Part shown: piece by piece, positions 8,126-16,345 of the stretch
Layout of the letters: each line of letters opens with the position of its first letter
How positions within the stretch are numbered: the stretch's first letter is position 1
Origin: Rhodobacterales bacterium
Lineage (GTDB): Bacteria; Pseudomonadota; Alphaproteobacteria; Caulobacterales; Hyphomonadaceae
NCBI GenBank assembly: GCA_014763715.1
Contig: JACXUV010000001.1
Coordinates: forward strand, 62,001 to 126,000
DNA: 64,000 nucleotides
Direction of reading: 5' to 3'
Made by a program: the position numbers and the translations under genes
Notes under the pieces: generated by a model
What the model saw: only the letters and a program-made list of their open reading frames with translations
Told to the model about the DNA's origin: nothing
Database searches by the model: none

Positions 8126-9310
8126 TCAGAACACCATGAACGCGACCATTGCACCGGCTGGCTCCGCTTTTGCGCCCGGCCGTCTGCGAATAAGCGCATC
8201 TGAGACGGCCAGTGACCTCTGGCTGCTGGAGTCCTGCGAATCTGCCAGGACGAGACCATGGTCAGCCCGTCGCGCACGCAGGAAGGTCTCACGATCCCCA
8301 CAAGCCGGGAGCGGATCTGCGCAAATGCCTTGCTTGAACGTCATGGCTTTCGTCACATCGCCGCCGCCAAGTCCCCGAAGCAGTGGCGCAAGAAACAATC
8401 GCGCGGTCACAAGCGCCGAAGTCGGGTTTCCCGGCAGTCCCATCACCAGGCGATCGCTCACATGGGCCAGCCAGACAGGCTTGCCCGGTTTGATCGCAAC
8501 TTTCGGGAACACATAATCAGGCGGCGCGGCAAAAACGGAACGGGAAAAATCACGTTCTCCGACAGACGCGCCGCCGATCATGACAACAAGGTCAGCCTCC
8601 TCCAGCGCGCGTGCGGCAGCTTTTGCCAAGACATCCGGCTCATCCGGCAATCGTTCACGGCGGACGAGGTGACCACCTTGCTGGCGCACGAAGGCGGCGA
8701 TGCCCGGCGAAACGCTCTCCGGAATGGCACCTGCACGGGCATGGGCCTCTCCCGGAGCGGCGAGTTCATCGCCCGTGGCGAGGATGACAACACGCGGTTG
8801 GCGATACACGCACAGTTCCGCCCGATCGGCCGCGGCCGCCGTCGTCAGCGCCCGCCAATCGAGCTCCACACCCGCCGGAACAAGCACATCTCCGGCCTGG
8901 AAATCTGAACCGGCTGTCCGAATGTTCCGGCCGCGTCCGTGAGGGCGGACAAATGTCACACGTTCAGCGTCTCGCTCGGTGTTCTCCTGAACGATGACGC
9001 GATCTGCCCCTTCTGGCACCGGCGCACCAGTAAAAATGCGATATGCGCTGCCCTCCGGCAGAGCCTGCCCGGGCGGGGCGCCCGCTGCGCTCTCCCCTGC
9101 AACCGGCAGACTGAACGGAAGGTCCCCGAGATCGCTCTCCCGAACGGCATATCCATCCATCGCGGATACATTTGTGCGCGGCATACGAAAGCGGGCGGTG
9201 ACCGGCTCGGCCAGAATCCGCCCCGGCGCCTGCCCGAATGGAACGATCTCGGAACCCAGTGGACGCGCAGCTGCTTTGACCCTGGCCAGGGCCTCCTCGA
9301 ACCCAATCAT
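8126..9310 (-). CDS. moeA: Molybdopterin molybdotransferase MoeA
   Basis: Inserts molybdate into adenylated molybdopterin to form the mature cofactor. The 394-residue length is normal. Visible family motifs are [48 protein letters not shown] and [23 protein letters not shown]. The start codon overlaps the moaC stop codon by four bases (ATGA), indicating translational coupling. Confidence 0.96.
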   Translation of the reverse strand: MIGFEEALARVKAAARPLGSEIVPFGQAPGRILAEPVTARFRMPRTNVSAMDGYAVRESDLGDLPFSLPVAGESAAGAPPGQALPEGSAYRIFTGAPVPEGADRVIVQENTERDAERVTFVRPHGRGRNIRTAGSDFQAGDVLVPAGVELDWRALTTAAAADRAELCVYRQPRVVILATGDELAAPGEAHARAGAIPESVSPGIAAFVRQQGGHLVRRERLPDEPDVLAKAAARALEEADLVVMIGGASVGERDFSRSVFAAPPDYVFPKVAIKPGKPVWLAHVSDRLVMGLPGNPTSALVTARLFLAPLLRGLGGGDVTKAMTFKQGICADPLPACGDRETFLRARRADHGLVLADSQDSSSQRSLAVSDALIRRRPGAKAEPAGAMVAFMVF

Positions 9311-9795
9311 GAGACTGTGCCTCCTGCAGCCCAGTCGCCGGACTTGCCGCCACTCTTCTCTTCCAGACGGATCGCCTCGATGACGATCTCCTTATCGACC
9401 GCTTTCAACATGTCGTAGAGTGTCAGTGCCGCGACACTGACAGCTGTCAGCGCCTCCATCTCGACACCTGTTGGCCCGGTCAGGCGCGCCTCAGCTGTCA
9501 GCCGAAATCCTGGCAAGTCATCATTCATTTCGATGATGACCGCGACCTTGCTAAGCGCGAGCGGGTGGCAGAGCGGGATCAGCTCATGCGTACGTTTCGC
9601 TGCCATGATGCCTGCAAGTTCGGCTGTTGTGATCACCGCGCCCTTGGGCGTGCGCCCCTCACGGACCATTGCGAGGGTCGCAGCCTGACACCGCACGCGT
9701 CCGCTTGCGACAGCGCGGCGTACGCTTGCGGCCTTGTTGCCGACATCTACCATTTGCACCCGTCCTTCTGCGTCAAGATGAGTCAGCTCAGTCAT
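9307..9795 (-). CDS. moaC: Cyclic pyranopterin monophosphate synthase MoaC
   Basis: Converts 3',8-cyclo-GTP, the MoaA product, to cyclic pyranopterin monophosphate. The 162-residue protein has [31 protein letters not shown] and [20 protein letters not shown] with the catalytic lysine segment KAVDK. The ATG at 9795 gives the usual MTELTHLD start, and its codon overlaps the moaB stop by four bases. The 102 bases of open frame upstream encode no family sequence and lie over moaB. Confidence 0.96.
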   Translation of the reverse strand: MTELTHLDAEGRVQMVDVGNKAASVRRAVASGRVRCQAATLAMVREGRTPKGAVITTAELAGIMAAKRTHELIPLCHPLALSKVAVIIEMNDDLPGFRLTAEARLTGPTGVEMEALTAVSVAALTLYDMLKAVDKEIVIEAIRLEEKSGGKSGDWAAGGTVS

Positions 9796-10337
9796 GGGCA
9801 GATCCCCCGATAACGTTCGATCTGGCCAACCAGTGAACACGGCCTGAACCGGCTGTCGAACTCCAGCGCGAACACGTTGTCCCAGGCGTCCCGGCAAGCC
9901 CCTGTTGAGCCCGGCACACAGAAAATGAAGGTCTCTCCTGCCTGTCCGGCGAAAGCGCGCGACTGCAATGTTGATACGCCGACAGTGCCAAGACTGACCT
10001 GGTGGAAAACGATCGAGAAGCCGTCCATTTCGCGCCGGAAAAGAGGCCGGATCGCTTCCGGCGTCACATCCCGTGGGGAGAATCCAGTTCCGCCGGTCGT
10101 CAACACCACATCGATCCCCGGATCAGCGATCCATCGCGTGACGACCGCACGAATGTCGGAGACCTCGTCTTTCACAATGGCCCGGTCAACAAGGGTGTGA
10201 CCGGACTCTTTGGCGCGCTCGATCAGCAGCCCACCGGACGTGTCGGTCTCTTCAGTCCGCGAATCTGACACCGTCAATACGGCAATGTTCAACGGGTAAA
10301 ATTCAAGGCTTTCATCAATGCCCGGTTTTCTCTTCAT
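9792..10337 (-). CDS. moaB: Molybdenum cofactor biosynthesis protein MoaB
   Basis: A MogA/MoaB-fold protein that adenylates molybdopterin before MoeA inserts molybdate. Motifs are [37 protein letters not shown], and a C-terminal segment [19 protein letters not shown]. The start at 10337 is chosen for GGAG seven bases upstream and gives 181 residues. The start lies within the 3' end of moaE (stop at 10315). No separate mogA is present here, so MoaB probably serves that role. Confidence 0.93.
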   Translation of the reverse strand: MKRKPGIDESLEFYPLNIAVLTVSDSRTEETDTSGGLLIERAKESGHTLVDRAIVKDEVSDIRAVVTRWIADPGIDVVLTTGGTGFSPRDVTPEAIRPLFRREMDGFSIVFHQVSLGTVGVSTLQSRAFAGQAGETFIFCVPGSTGACRDAWDNVFALEFDSRFRPCSLVGQIERYRGICP

Positions 10338-10812
10338 TCCATCTCTCCCGGTCTTCGGTGTCTCTTTGTGTCGGTTCAATCCAGCGCTCTCCGAACGGGC
10401 CCTGTTCGCGCTTCCAGAAAACGGCCTCGGTTTTCAGCCGGTCCATCAGGTAATCGGCACACTGGAACGCAGCCCGGCGATGATCACTTGCTACGGCGAC
10501 CAGCACGATAATCTCGCCGGGCGCCATGGCTCCGGCCCGGTGCACCACCGAGAGCGCACATATATCGAACCGCGCTGCCCCTTCCCTCGCAATCCTTTCG
10601 AGCGAAGACACGGTCATACGCGGATGGTGGTCCAGAATCAGCCGGTCCAGCGGCTCGCCCTGCTTGGTGACCGGCCGCACAACGCCCTCAAAGGAAACCA
10701 GCGCACCATACCCCATCGCGCGTTGACGTAACTCCTGCAACCGGGCTGCAGACTCTATGCTTGTGAAGGCAAGTTCGGCGCAAACCACCGCCCCTGTCGG
10801 AATGTCATTCAT
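10315..10812 (-). CDS. moaE: Molybdopterin synthase catalytic subunit MoaE
   Basis: The large subunit of MPT synthase, which transfers sulfur from MoaD thiocarboxylate to cyclic pyranopterin monophosphate. The 165-residue protein contains GALVSFEGVVRP, LDHHPRM, VVHRAGAMAPGEIIVLVAV and DRLKTEAVFWKRE, the last with the two catalytic lysines. The ATG at 10812 follows AAAGGAG with good spacing. The longer frame upstream overlaps the membrane-protein gene. Its start overlaps the upstream stop codon by four bases. Confidence 0.95.
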   Translation of the reverse strand: MNDIPTGAVVCAELAFTSIESAARLQELRQRAMGYGALVSFEGVVRPVTKQGEPLDRLILDHHPRMTVSSLERIAREGAARFDICALSVVHRAGAMAPGEIIVLVAVASDHRRAAFQCADYLMDRLKTEAVFWKREQGPFGERWIEPTQRDTEDRERWNEEKTGH

Positions 10813-11297
10813 GCGTGGCTCCTTTGATAGAGTGCGCCATGGGCGCCCAGAACCGATGCCATCACTGTGACCAGGCTGAGTGCCAGCAGGACAAGGTGAC
10901 CGCGCCAGACAAGCTTCATCGCTTCTGCGGGCCTGCGCCGCGCCTGCTCGGCAAACCAGCGATGCAGGAAAAGCGGTTCGAACATAAACAGAACCAATGT
11001 AAATATAAGCCAGACCGCGACCATTGAATGCATCCACCAGAAGGCAGGATCAAGAAAGCGGTTCCATGCCGCGAGGCGGTGGGTCATGTAAAAGCCTGAC
11101 AGCCCGGCAAGTGTTACGGAGATCTTCGCCTGCCAGGAAAACGCGCCTTCGATCTGTTCGAACAGAACCGCTCTCTCCTCCGGCGCCGCCAGCTTGCGCA
11201 CACCCGGCAAAAGCACCAGCGTCACGAAGGACACGCCTCCGATCCAGTGGACAATCGCGGTCACATGTATCGCACGAGCAAGGGTCAGATCATCCAT
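10809..11297 (-). CDS. Four-helix integral membrane protein in the Moco operon, CopD-like
   Basis: About 162 residues with four predicted membrane segments: AIHVTAIVHWIGGVSFVTLV near the N-terminus, SVTLAGLSGFYMTH, SMVAVWLIFTLVLFMFEPLF, and GHLVLLALSLVTVMASVLGA. The histidines in the first helix (RAIHV...IVHW) recall CopD/DUF2269-like membrane proteins that may bind haem or copper. It lies between moaD and moaE, overlapping moaE by four bases, so it is made with the MPT synthase subunits. The start is uncertain: ATG at 11297, or an in-frame TTG at 11309 that overlaps the moaD stop. The specific function is unknown. Confidence 0.75.
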   Translation of the reverse strand: MDDLTLARAIHVTAIVHWIGGVSFVTLVLLPGVRKLAAPEERAVLFEQIEGAFSWQAKISVTLAGLSGFYMTHRLAAWNRFLDPAFWWMHSMVAVWLIFTLVLFMFEPLFLHRWFAEQARRRPAEAMKLVWRGHLVLLALSLVTVMASVLGAHGALYQRSHA

Positions 11298-11305
11298 GGG
11301 GTGTC

Positions 11306-11545
11306 TCAACCGCCCGAAACGGGGCTCATGAACTCAACCGTATCAACCGGATACACCATATGTGTATCAAGAACGATTTCGTCATTCACGGCAGCTCGCA
11401 CCGTTCGCTCAAGGATCGCTTCGGCTTCATAGCGCGCCGCCAGGAGGCGACGCAGCGTCGTGACGCTCACGCCCTCCTCCGGAACGGAAATTTCTGCCGG
11501 ACCGCCAAACGGTCTTTCAATCTGTCCGTAAAATGCAATTTTCAT
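11306..11545 (-). CDS. moaD: Molybdopterin synthase sulfur carrier subunit MoaD
   Basis: A 79-residue ubiquitin-like sulfur carrier. It ends in SPVSGG, the Gly-Gly tail that is adenylated and thiocarboxylated, preceded by a VYPVDTVEFM strand. GGAGG lies six bases before the ATG. It is the first Moco gene after ubiV, with a 108-base gap containing no recognised signal, so it is probably read from the ubiT promoter. Confidence 0.93.
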   Translation of the reverse strand: MKIAFYGQIERPFGGPAEISVPEEGVSVTTLRRLLAARYEAEAILERTVRAAVNDEIVLDTHMVYPVDTVEFMSPVSGG

Positions 11546-11653
11546 GACTTCCTCCGATATATGGTTCAGGCTGGCAAACGCGCATTGTTGCGAGGTGACG
11601 GTAAATCACCCGGAACGCCTCCTCGCAGAATAGCCTGGCAAATAGCCTCCAGT

Positions 11654-12559
11654 TCAGCGAACCTCGGCGACGAACTCATGACCGGCCGTTCCATGATAGA
11701 ATCCATTGCTGAAAGGCGCCGTACCACAAAGATCCCGCAAAGACGCGCCTGCCTCTTCCGCCGGCATGGCGCCATCGAGGACAGCCCGGAACGCCTGCGC
11801 CACCGCTACCATATCGATCGCTTGCGGCATGAGCCGAAGGTGAGAGACGCCGTCTGCCGCGAGCTGCCCTGTCTCGGCCAGCAGGCAGACATAACTCTCT
11901 GACTGGGTCTGAATGCCATTCACCCTCAGGATTGGTTTCCCGTCCACTGTGCCCAATGGCATACCGTCCATATCAAGCTCGCAAACAAACTGGCAATTGT
12001 CCTTGGTGCGGCCATGCGCGCGTGCGTGATAACAGCGCGCCGACACCGCGAGCGAGGCGCGGCCAAACACTTGAACTTCAACACCAAGCCCAAGTTCGCG
12101 AGCCACCTGCGCCGCAATCCGGATGGACTGGACAGGTAATTCAGTAGGCAGACAGATATGCCTCGCTCCTCTCCCGGCCATCCAGGTGATCGCCGCCTCA
12201 TTATAAGCGTTCATGAATGGCCCGATACGGTGAGGACACTTACCCCGTGCGAGCAGGCCTGCCGCATTGTTGATTTCAACTTCGTGACTTTCCAGTGCCA
12301 CCAGGTCCTCAGTCGCCTTGCGCTCACGCTTCAGCATGACCTCCGCAAGCGAAGAGAGTACGACTTTCTTGCCGCCCCGCTCCAGGCGTGCGATCGTATC
12401 TGGCAGGTCAGGCTCGTGGAACGGTGCACGTTTTGAACAGATCACCTCTCCAAGATAGACCTCGTCCAGCGGCGCCTCATCGGCAATGCGCGCATAGAAA
12501 TCACGGCGCGTTTCGGCAGACCAGTGATAAGCGATCGGGCCAAGTGTCAGTTTCGTCAT
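11654..12559 (-). CDS. ubiV: Oxygen-independent ubiquinone hydroxylation protein UbiV
   Basis: A U32-peptidase-fold protein of ~301 residues. Its iron-sulfur ligands are visible as EVICSKR near the N-terminus and RCYHARAHGRTKDNCQFVC in the second half, as in E. coli UbiV. With UbiU and UbiT it supports ubiquinone hydroxylations without oxygen. The ATG at 12559 (MTKLTLGPIAYHW) matches the usual family start and has GGTGA upstream. An earlier in-frame ATG at 12574 lies inside the end of ubiU. Confidence 0.93.
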   Translation of the reverse strand: MTKLTLGPIAYHWSAETRRDFYARIADEAPLDEVYLGEVICSKRAPFHEPDLPDTIARLERGGKKVVLSSLAEVMLKRERKATEDLVALESHEVEINNAAGLLARGKCPHRIGPFMNAYNEAAITWMAGRGARHICLPTELPVQSIRIAAQVARELGLGVEVQVFGRASLAVSARCYHARAHGRTKDNCQFVCELDMDGMPLGTVDGKPILRVNGIQTQSESYVCLLAETGQLAADGVSHLRLMPQAIDMVAVAQAFRAVLDGAMPAEEAGASLRDLCGTAPFSNGFYHGTAGHEFVAEVR

Positions 12560-12564
12560 GCTGC

Positions 12565-13563
12565 TCACCGCCATTTCTTTGATGCGAATGCGCCCTGGGT
12601 CTGTTTCTGCCCCTCCGTCAAGGCGACAAGGTCGGTGATGTTCGCAGGCCGTCCCGCACGAATGTCATCCACCGCAGTGCGGAATGCCGATACCACACTA
12701 CGCACATAACTCTTCGATCTCTGCCGGCCTTCGATCTTGAAAGCATGCACGCCTGCATCGATCAATTCAGGCAGGAGCCGCGCAAGATTGAGACTCACCG
12801 GTTCCTCAAAGGCGTAATAGGGATCGGAACGATGTGGTGCCGTGTATCGGCCCTTGCAGATAGTCGGGTAGCCAGCCTTTTCACCGCAGCCGAAACAATC
12901 AATCGAAAATCCCGCAAGCCTGGATGACATGGTCCCATCACCGTGGCGAATAAATTCCACATCGGAGGCCGGCGAGCAGACCCCGTCCATATTTGTCGAC
13001 TGTCCGGTCAGGTAATTGGTGAGGCTGCACCTTCCCTCAACCATCAGGCCGTGATTTCCGAAGATGAATGTCTCGATCTCGCAGGGGATTTCTTTGCGGA
13101 TTGCCCGGATCTCGGGAATTGTCAGAATACGGGGGAGCACAACCCGCTTCACTCCGAAATTTTCACAATAGTAGCGGATCGCCTCCGGACTCGAAGCGGC
13201 CGCCTGCACCGAAAGATGTAACCTCATATCTGGATATGTACGTGCAATATAATCGGCCACCCCCATGTCGGCGACAATGAAGGCATCAACACCCAACCGT
13301 GCGCCAGTATCGGCCGCCGACCGCCACAGATCCACCTTCCCCGCGGGCGGATAGGTGTTGAGCGCCAGAAGCACCTTGGCAGCTTTTGAGTGGGCATAGG
13401 CCACCGCACTGGCCAATTCGTCAGGCGTGAAGTTCAGGCCCGGAAAGTTTCGCGCATTCGTGGCATTCTGGAAGCCGCAGTAGACTGCGTCAGCGCCTGC
13501 ATCCACGGCGGTGCGCAATGCTGCAGGTGTACCTGCAGGACAGATCAGTTCTCCGGGACTCAT
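12565..13563 (-). CDS. ubiU: Oxygen-independent ubiquinone hydroxylation protein UbiU
   Basis: A U32-family protein of 332 residues starting MSPGELICPAGTPAALRTAV. Cysteines consistent with the UbiU 4Fe-4S cluster occur in EGRCSLTNYLTG, GVCSPASD and TICKGRY; the radical/peptidase-fold signature EIETFIFGNHGLMVEGRC is intact. UbiU and UbiV act as a heterodimer in anaerobic ubiquinone synthesis. The start overlaps the ubiT stop by four bases. Confidence 0.95.
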   Translation of the reverse strand: MSPGELICPAGTPAALRTAVDAGADAVYCGFQNATNARNFPGLNFTPDELASAVAYAHSKAAKVLLALNTYPPAGKVDLWRSAADTGARLGVDAFIVADMGVADYIARTYPDMRLHLSVQAAASSPEAIRYYCENFGVKRVVLPRILTIPEIRAIRKEIPCEIETFIFGNHGLMVEGRCSLTNYLTGQSTNMDGVCSPASDVEFIRHGDGTMSSRLAGFSIDCFGCGEKAGYPTICKGRYTAPHRSDPYYAFEEPVSLNLARLLPELIDAGVHAFKIEGRQRSKSYVRSVVSAFRTAVDDIRAGRPANITDLVALTEGQKQTQGAFASKKWR

Positions 13564-14090
13564 GCCTGCTGTCCCCCCTTTGCTTCACTTTTATAAGCGC
13601 GCCTGAGCCGGGCCAGAATCGCGCGGCCTGGCGCCCCCAGAACTCCAGCTGCTTCTTCCGCGATCGACCCTTCAACATCATCGAGTGCATTTCGGAGGCG
13701 CACCACGGCTTCAGTATCGCCGGAGACATCCAGATCGCGCGAGAAGAAAGCGGCGTCACCATCCCGTTCGGAGTCCACCAGTTCCAGCAGCAGCATGAAC
13801 CGGCCCCGGATCCTGGCTTCAGCATGGGGCGCGCGATCACGTGGGACAGCCCGGAATGCGAGGGCTTTTGGATCGGGGCACAAATGAAGTGCGAATGGCA
13901 ACTCAACCGCATCGATCAGGAAGGCACTCTGTTTGTACGACCCGAGCCGCGCGAAGACAGACGGGTGTCTGTCGCCAATCCGCCGGACAACATAAGAAAG
14001 AAGCGGCTGAATAAGCACGCAGGATAAACGCGAACCCGCGCCGCGGACGAACTTCGCCCCCTTCGGATCAAGATTGGCCCTCCAGTGCAT
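13560..14090 (-). CDS. ubiT: SCP2-domain ubiquinone accessory protein UbiT
   Basis: About 176 residues with an SCP2 sterol-carrier-like domain (LPFALHLCPDPKALAFRAV, then AEARIRGRFMLLLELVDSERDGDAAFFSRDLDVSGDTEAVVRLRNALD-type sequence). UbiT binds isoprenoid quinone intermediates and is encoded with ubiUV in anaerobes. The ATG at 14090 has an AAAGAG site seven bases upstream; a GTG 15 bases earlier is possible. It heads the long ubiTUV-moa operon and has an FNR-like box in front. Confidence 0.9.
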   Translation of the reverse strand: MHWRANLDPKGAKFVRGAGSRLSCVLIQPLLSYVVRRIGDRHPSVFARLGSYKQSAFLIDAVELPFALHLCPDPKALAFRAVPRDRAPHAEARIRGRFMLLLELVDSERDGDAAFFSRDLDVSGDTEAVVRLRNALDDVEGSIAEEAAGVLGAPGRAILARLRRAYKSEAKGGQQA

Positions 14091-14166
14091 GGTCGGCTCT
14101 TTCACTCTGTTCGTGCCGGATCTCCACCGGCGGAATAGTGTTTAGAACCCAAGCGCTTTGGAACGC

Positions 14167-14180
14167 ATGATATTGATCAG
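14167..14180. promoter_or_regulatory. FNR/Dnr-like box upstream of ubiT
   Basis: ATGATATTGATCAG keeps the core TGAT-N4-ATCA of the FNR/Dnr site, with one mismatch in each outer base. It is centred ~83 bases upstream of the ubiT start, so a class II start would leave a leader of ~42 bases. It also lies upstream of tauE on the other strand. This is weaker than the other three boxes. Confidence 0.45.
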
Positions 14181-14288
14181 GCCAGGTGCAGGTATTTTTA
14201 GACCGCCGGTGCAATTTTTTTCGTATGAAACGACTGAGGGCGCATCTAACATTCGGCTCTTGCCAGAAAAATCGAAGCTTTTGGTGTT

Positions 14289-15059
14289 ATGCCCCCGCTC
14301 CTGATCGCCGCCTTCCTGATCACGGCCCTTCTTTATGCAAGCGTCGGCTTTGGCGGCGGCTCCACGTACAACGCCTTGCTGGTCTTGAGTGGAGCAGATT
14401 ACCGCGTCATGCCGTTGATTGCATTGGTCTGCAATATGATCGTCGTCTGCGGCGGCATCTGGCGTTTTGCGCGCACCGGCGATCTCTCAGCAAGGCGGCT
14501 GCTGCCCTTCCTGGCCGCATCTGTCCCTGCTGCATGGATCGGCGGCCGTACCCCAATCAGTGAGACCTTTTTTGTCGGTGTTCTCGGCGGAGCGCTTCTG
14601 TTGTCAGGAATACGCCTCACCTTCCAGAAACGTGAAAGCGAGCCGGTACCGCGGCATGACAGCACACGCCGGATCCATCCGATCCTTTCGACCAGTCTTG
14701 GCGGCGCAATCGGCCTGCTCTCAGGCCTTGTCGGAATTGGTGGTGGAATCTTTCTCGCCCCGGTTCTCTATTTCATGCGTTGGGGAACACCTCGCCAGAT
14801 TGCGGCCGCAAGCAGCCTGTTCATTCTGGTAAACTCGTTCTCCGGGCTCGCAGGCCAACTCATGAAGCTGCAGGATATGGCACTATTATCCGAAGCCGCA
14901 CCGTACTGGAGCTTACCCATCGCAGTCCTTATCGGCGGCCAGGCAGGTTCCTGGCTTGCGAGCTATAAACTCAAACCCGACCTGATCCGGCGGCTGACGG
15001 CTCTGCTCATACTCTATGTGGCCGCACGTCTCCTCTGGAGATGGACCGGGATGATCTGA
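14289..15059 (+). CDS. TauE/SafE family sulfite/anion exporter
   Basis: A 256-residue membrane protein with about eight predicted helices and the duplicated TauE/SafE glycine motifs: YASVGFGGGSTYNALL in the first half and GLVGIGGGIFLAPVLYF in the second. Family members export sulfite, sulfoacetate or other organosulfur anions. It is divergent from the ubiT operon and has no enzyme-coding neighbour that would fix the substrate. Confidence 0.88.
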   Translation: MPPLLIAAFLITALLYASVGFGGGSTYNALLVLSGADYRVMPLIALVCNMIVVCGGIWRFARTGDLSARRLLPFLAASVPAAWIGGRTPISETFFVGVLGGALLLSGIRLTFQKRESEPVPRHDSTRRIHPILSTSLGGAIGLLSGLVGIGGGIFLAPVLYFMRWGTPRQIAAASSLFILVNSFSGLAGQLMKLQDMALLSEAAPYWSLPIAVLIGGQAGSWLASYKLKPDLIRRLTALLILYVAARLLWRWTGMI

Positions 15060-15103
15060 GCAATGGCACGAGCCAGGTTCTTGATGGTTCGTATACCACC
15101 TGA

Positions 15104-15135
15104 TTACTATTCCGACGTTTTACTATTCCGATGTT
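15104..15135. repeat. 16-bp tandem repeat downstream of tauE
   Basis: TTACTATTCCGACGTT is followed at once by TTACTATTCCGATGTT, a 16-base direct repeat with one difference. It lies in the 274-base gap between the tauE stop and the end of the tetR gene. Apart from this repeat, no gene, terminator or RNA could be supported in that gap. Confidence 0.7.
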
Positions 15136-15333
15136 GGAAGGACTCGAACGAACACTCGGCCTTGCGGAAACGGTCCCTGAGCCAATCGCAAATAGTACCA
15201 TCCTGTAAAATTTGTGCGGCGCTTTGGCAGCGAGCTTGTCTCCGCGCCTGACACTTCGTTACATCTGGGTGCTTATCTTCAATACCAGGCATGCACCTGC
15301 GAAGGTTTCCGAAGACAGCCTCTGACGCAGAGG

Positions 15334-16002
15334 TCATACCGGCACATTGAGGCCTGAAACGCCATCATAACCCACTCCGCGGCCCGACGCCTTTGATGAA
15401 TATGCGCGGCGCAAAAACTCCATCGCGCCGTCATATGAACTCGGGAAGGTGCACAATCCTCCACCAGACTGGCATTCGAGAGCAATCCCGCACAAAAGAG
15501 CTCGGATCGTTGCCGCCGCGCTCTTGATATCGGTTCCGGAGCGAAGCGAACCATCTGCGCTCGCCTGGCTCAATAATGCAGTGATTTCGTCCAGATATAC
15601 CTGTCTCGCCGTCAGCACCGCCGTCTCGAGATCCGGCATGGAAGGAAGCGGTCCGGATGCAAATCGGAAGAATGCTCTCATCTTCACATGATGAGCGAGC
15701 GCATCGAGATGCAGGCGGCAATGTGAAACCAGCCTGTCGACCCCATTGGCTCCACGCCGACGCAAAGACCGGGCAAACCGGGCCCGCTCGGCGGACACAT
15801 GTCTGACGGCCGCCACAAGTAACCCCTCCTTCGAGCCAAACCGCTGATAGGTCTGCCCCCGGCTATACCCTGCACGTTTTCCGACATCCTCGCAGGTGAG
15901 CGCTGATATTCCACTTTCTGATATGATCCGGTAGGCCGCCGTCAGAAGCTTGCGATCCGCCGTCGCGCGCCGCTCCGCCTGGGATTTTCTGACCACATAC
16001 AT
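15334..16002 (-). CDS. TetR/AcrR family regulator
   Basis: About 222 residues from the ATG at 16002 (MYVVRKSQAERR), chosen because GGAGG lies eight bases upstream; the open frame further upstream has no family sequence. The N-terminal helix-turn-helix is SALTCEDVGKRAGYSRGQTY followed by QRFGSKEGLL. The C-terminal ligand domain (~residues 70-200) is TetR-like. It is divergent from a ferritin-like diiron protein, with a perfect inverted repeat between them that is a good operator candidate. Confidence 0.88.
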   Translation of the reverse strand: MYVVRKSQAERRATADRKLLTAAYRIISESGISALTCEDVGKRAGYSRGQTYQRFGSKEGLLVAAVRHVSAERARFARSLRRRGANGVDRLVSHCRLHLDALAHHVKMRAFFRFASGPLPSMPDLETAVLTARQVYLDEITALLSQASADGSLRSGTDIKSAAATIRALLCGIALECQSGGGLCTFPSSYDGAMEFLRRAYSSKASGRGVGYDGVSGLNVPV

Positions 16003-16226
16003 ACCGGTCCCCTCCGAGACGCCGTTACGGATGTACCCGCTGGCACCGCCGCCCTGAAGACAGCTGGCTGACATTACGAGTCGCCGCCAAAGCGAAGCAC
16101 TCCTGCAACAGGAAGTGTTCGCAATGCATGCCCTTAAGCAAACGCGCACTTTCCGCTCGTTAATTCATTGCTGCTCCTTATACGGATTCTTACGGTACTT
16201 CCATCTCCCCGGCTTTGCACTATGCA

Positions 16227-16248
16227 AAAATGACGCATCCGTCATTTT
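16227..16248. promoter_or_regulatory. Perfect 9-bp inverted repeat, candidate TetR operator
   Basis: AAAATGACG, a 4-base spacer CATC, then CGTCATTTT form a perfect palindrome in the 343-base tetR/diiron intergenic region. TATATA lies just downstream at 16252-16257 and could be the -10 element of the rightward gene, so the palindrome would cover its -35 region. The repeat is seen directly; its use by this TetR is inferred. Confidence 0.55.
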
Positions 16249-16345
16249 CCGTATATATCGCCCTCCCGCCAGATGCTATTCGTGTATGAACCAAGACCTG
16301 CGCGTACAGGCTCGCAGGCTGGCGATGCATAGGGAGGAAAACCAA

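Noticed and set aside
15107-15337. 76-residue leftward frame thought at first to be a transposase remnant
   Set aside because: No catalytic motif, inverted terminal repeat or target duplication could be found.
16115-16345. N-terminal extension of the diiron protein (77 residues)
   Set aside because: The extension has no family similarity, covers the promoter and operator region, and a strong ribosome site sits before the ATG at 16346.
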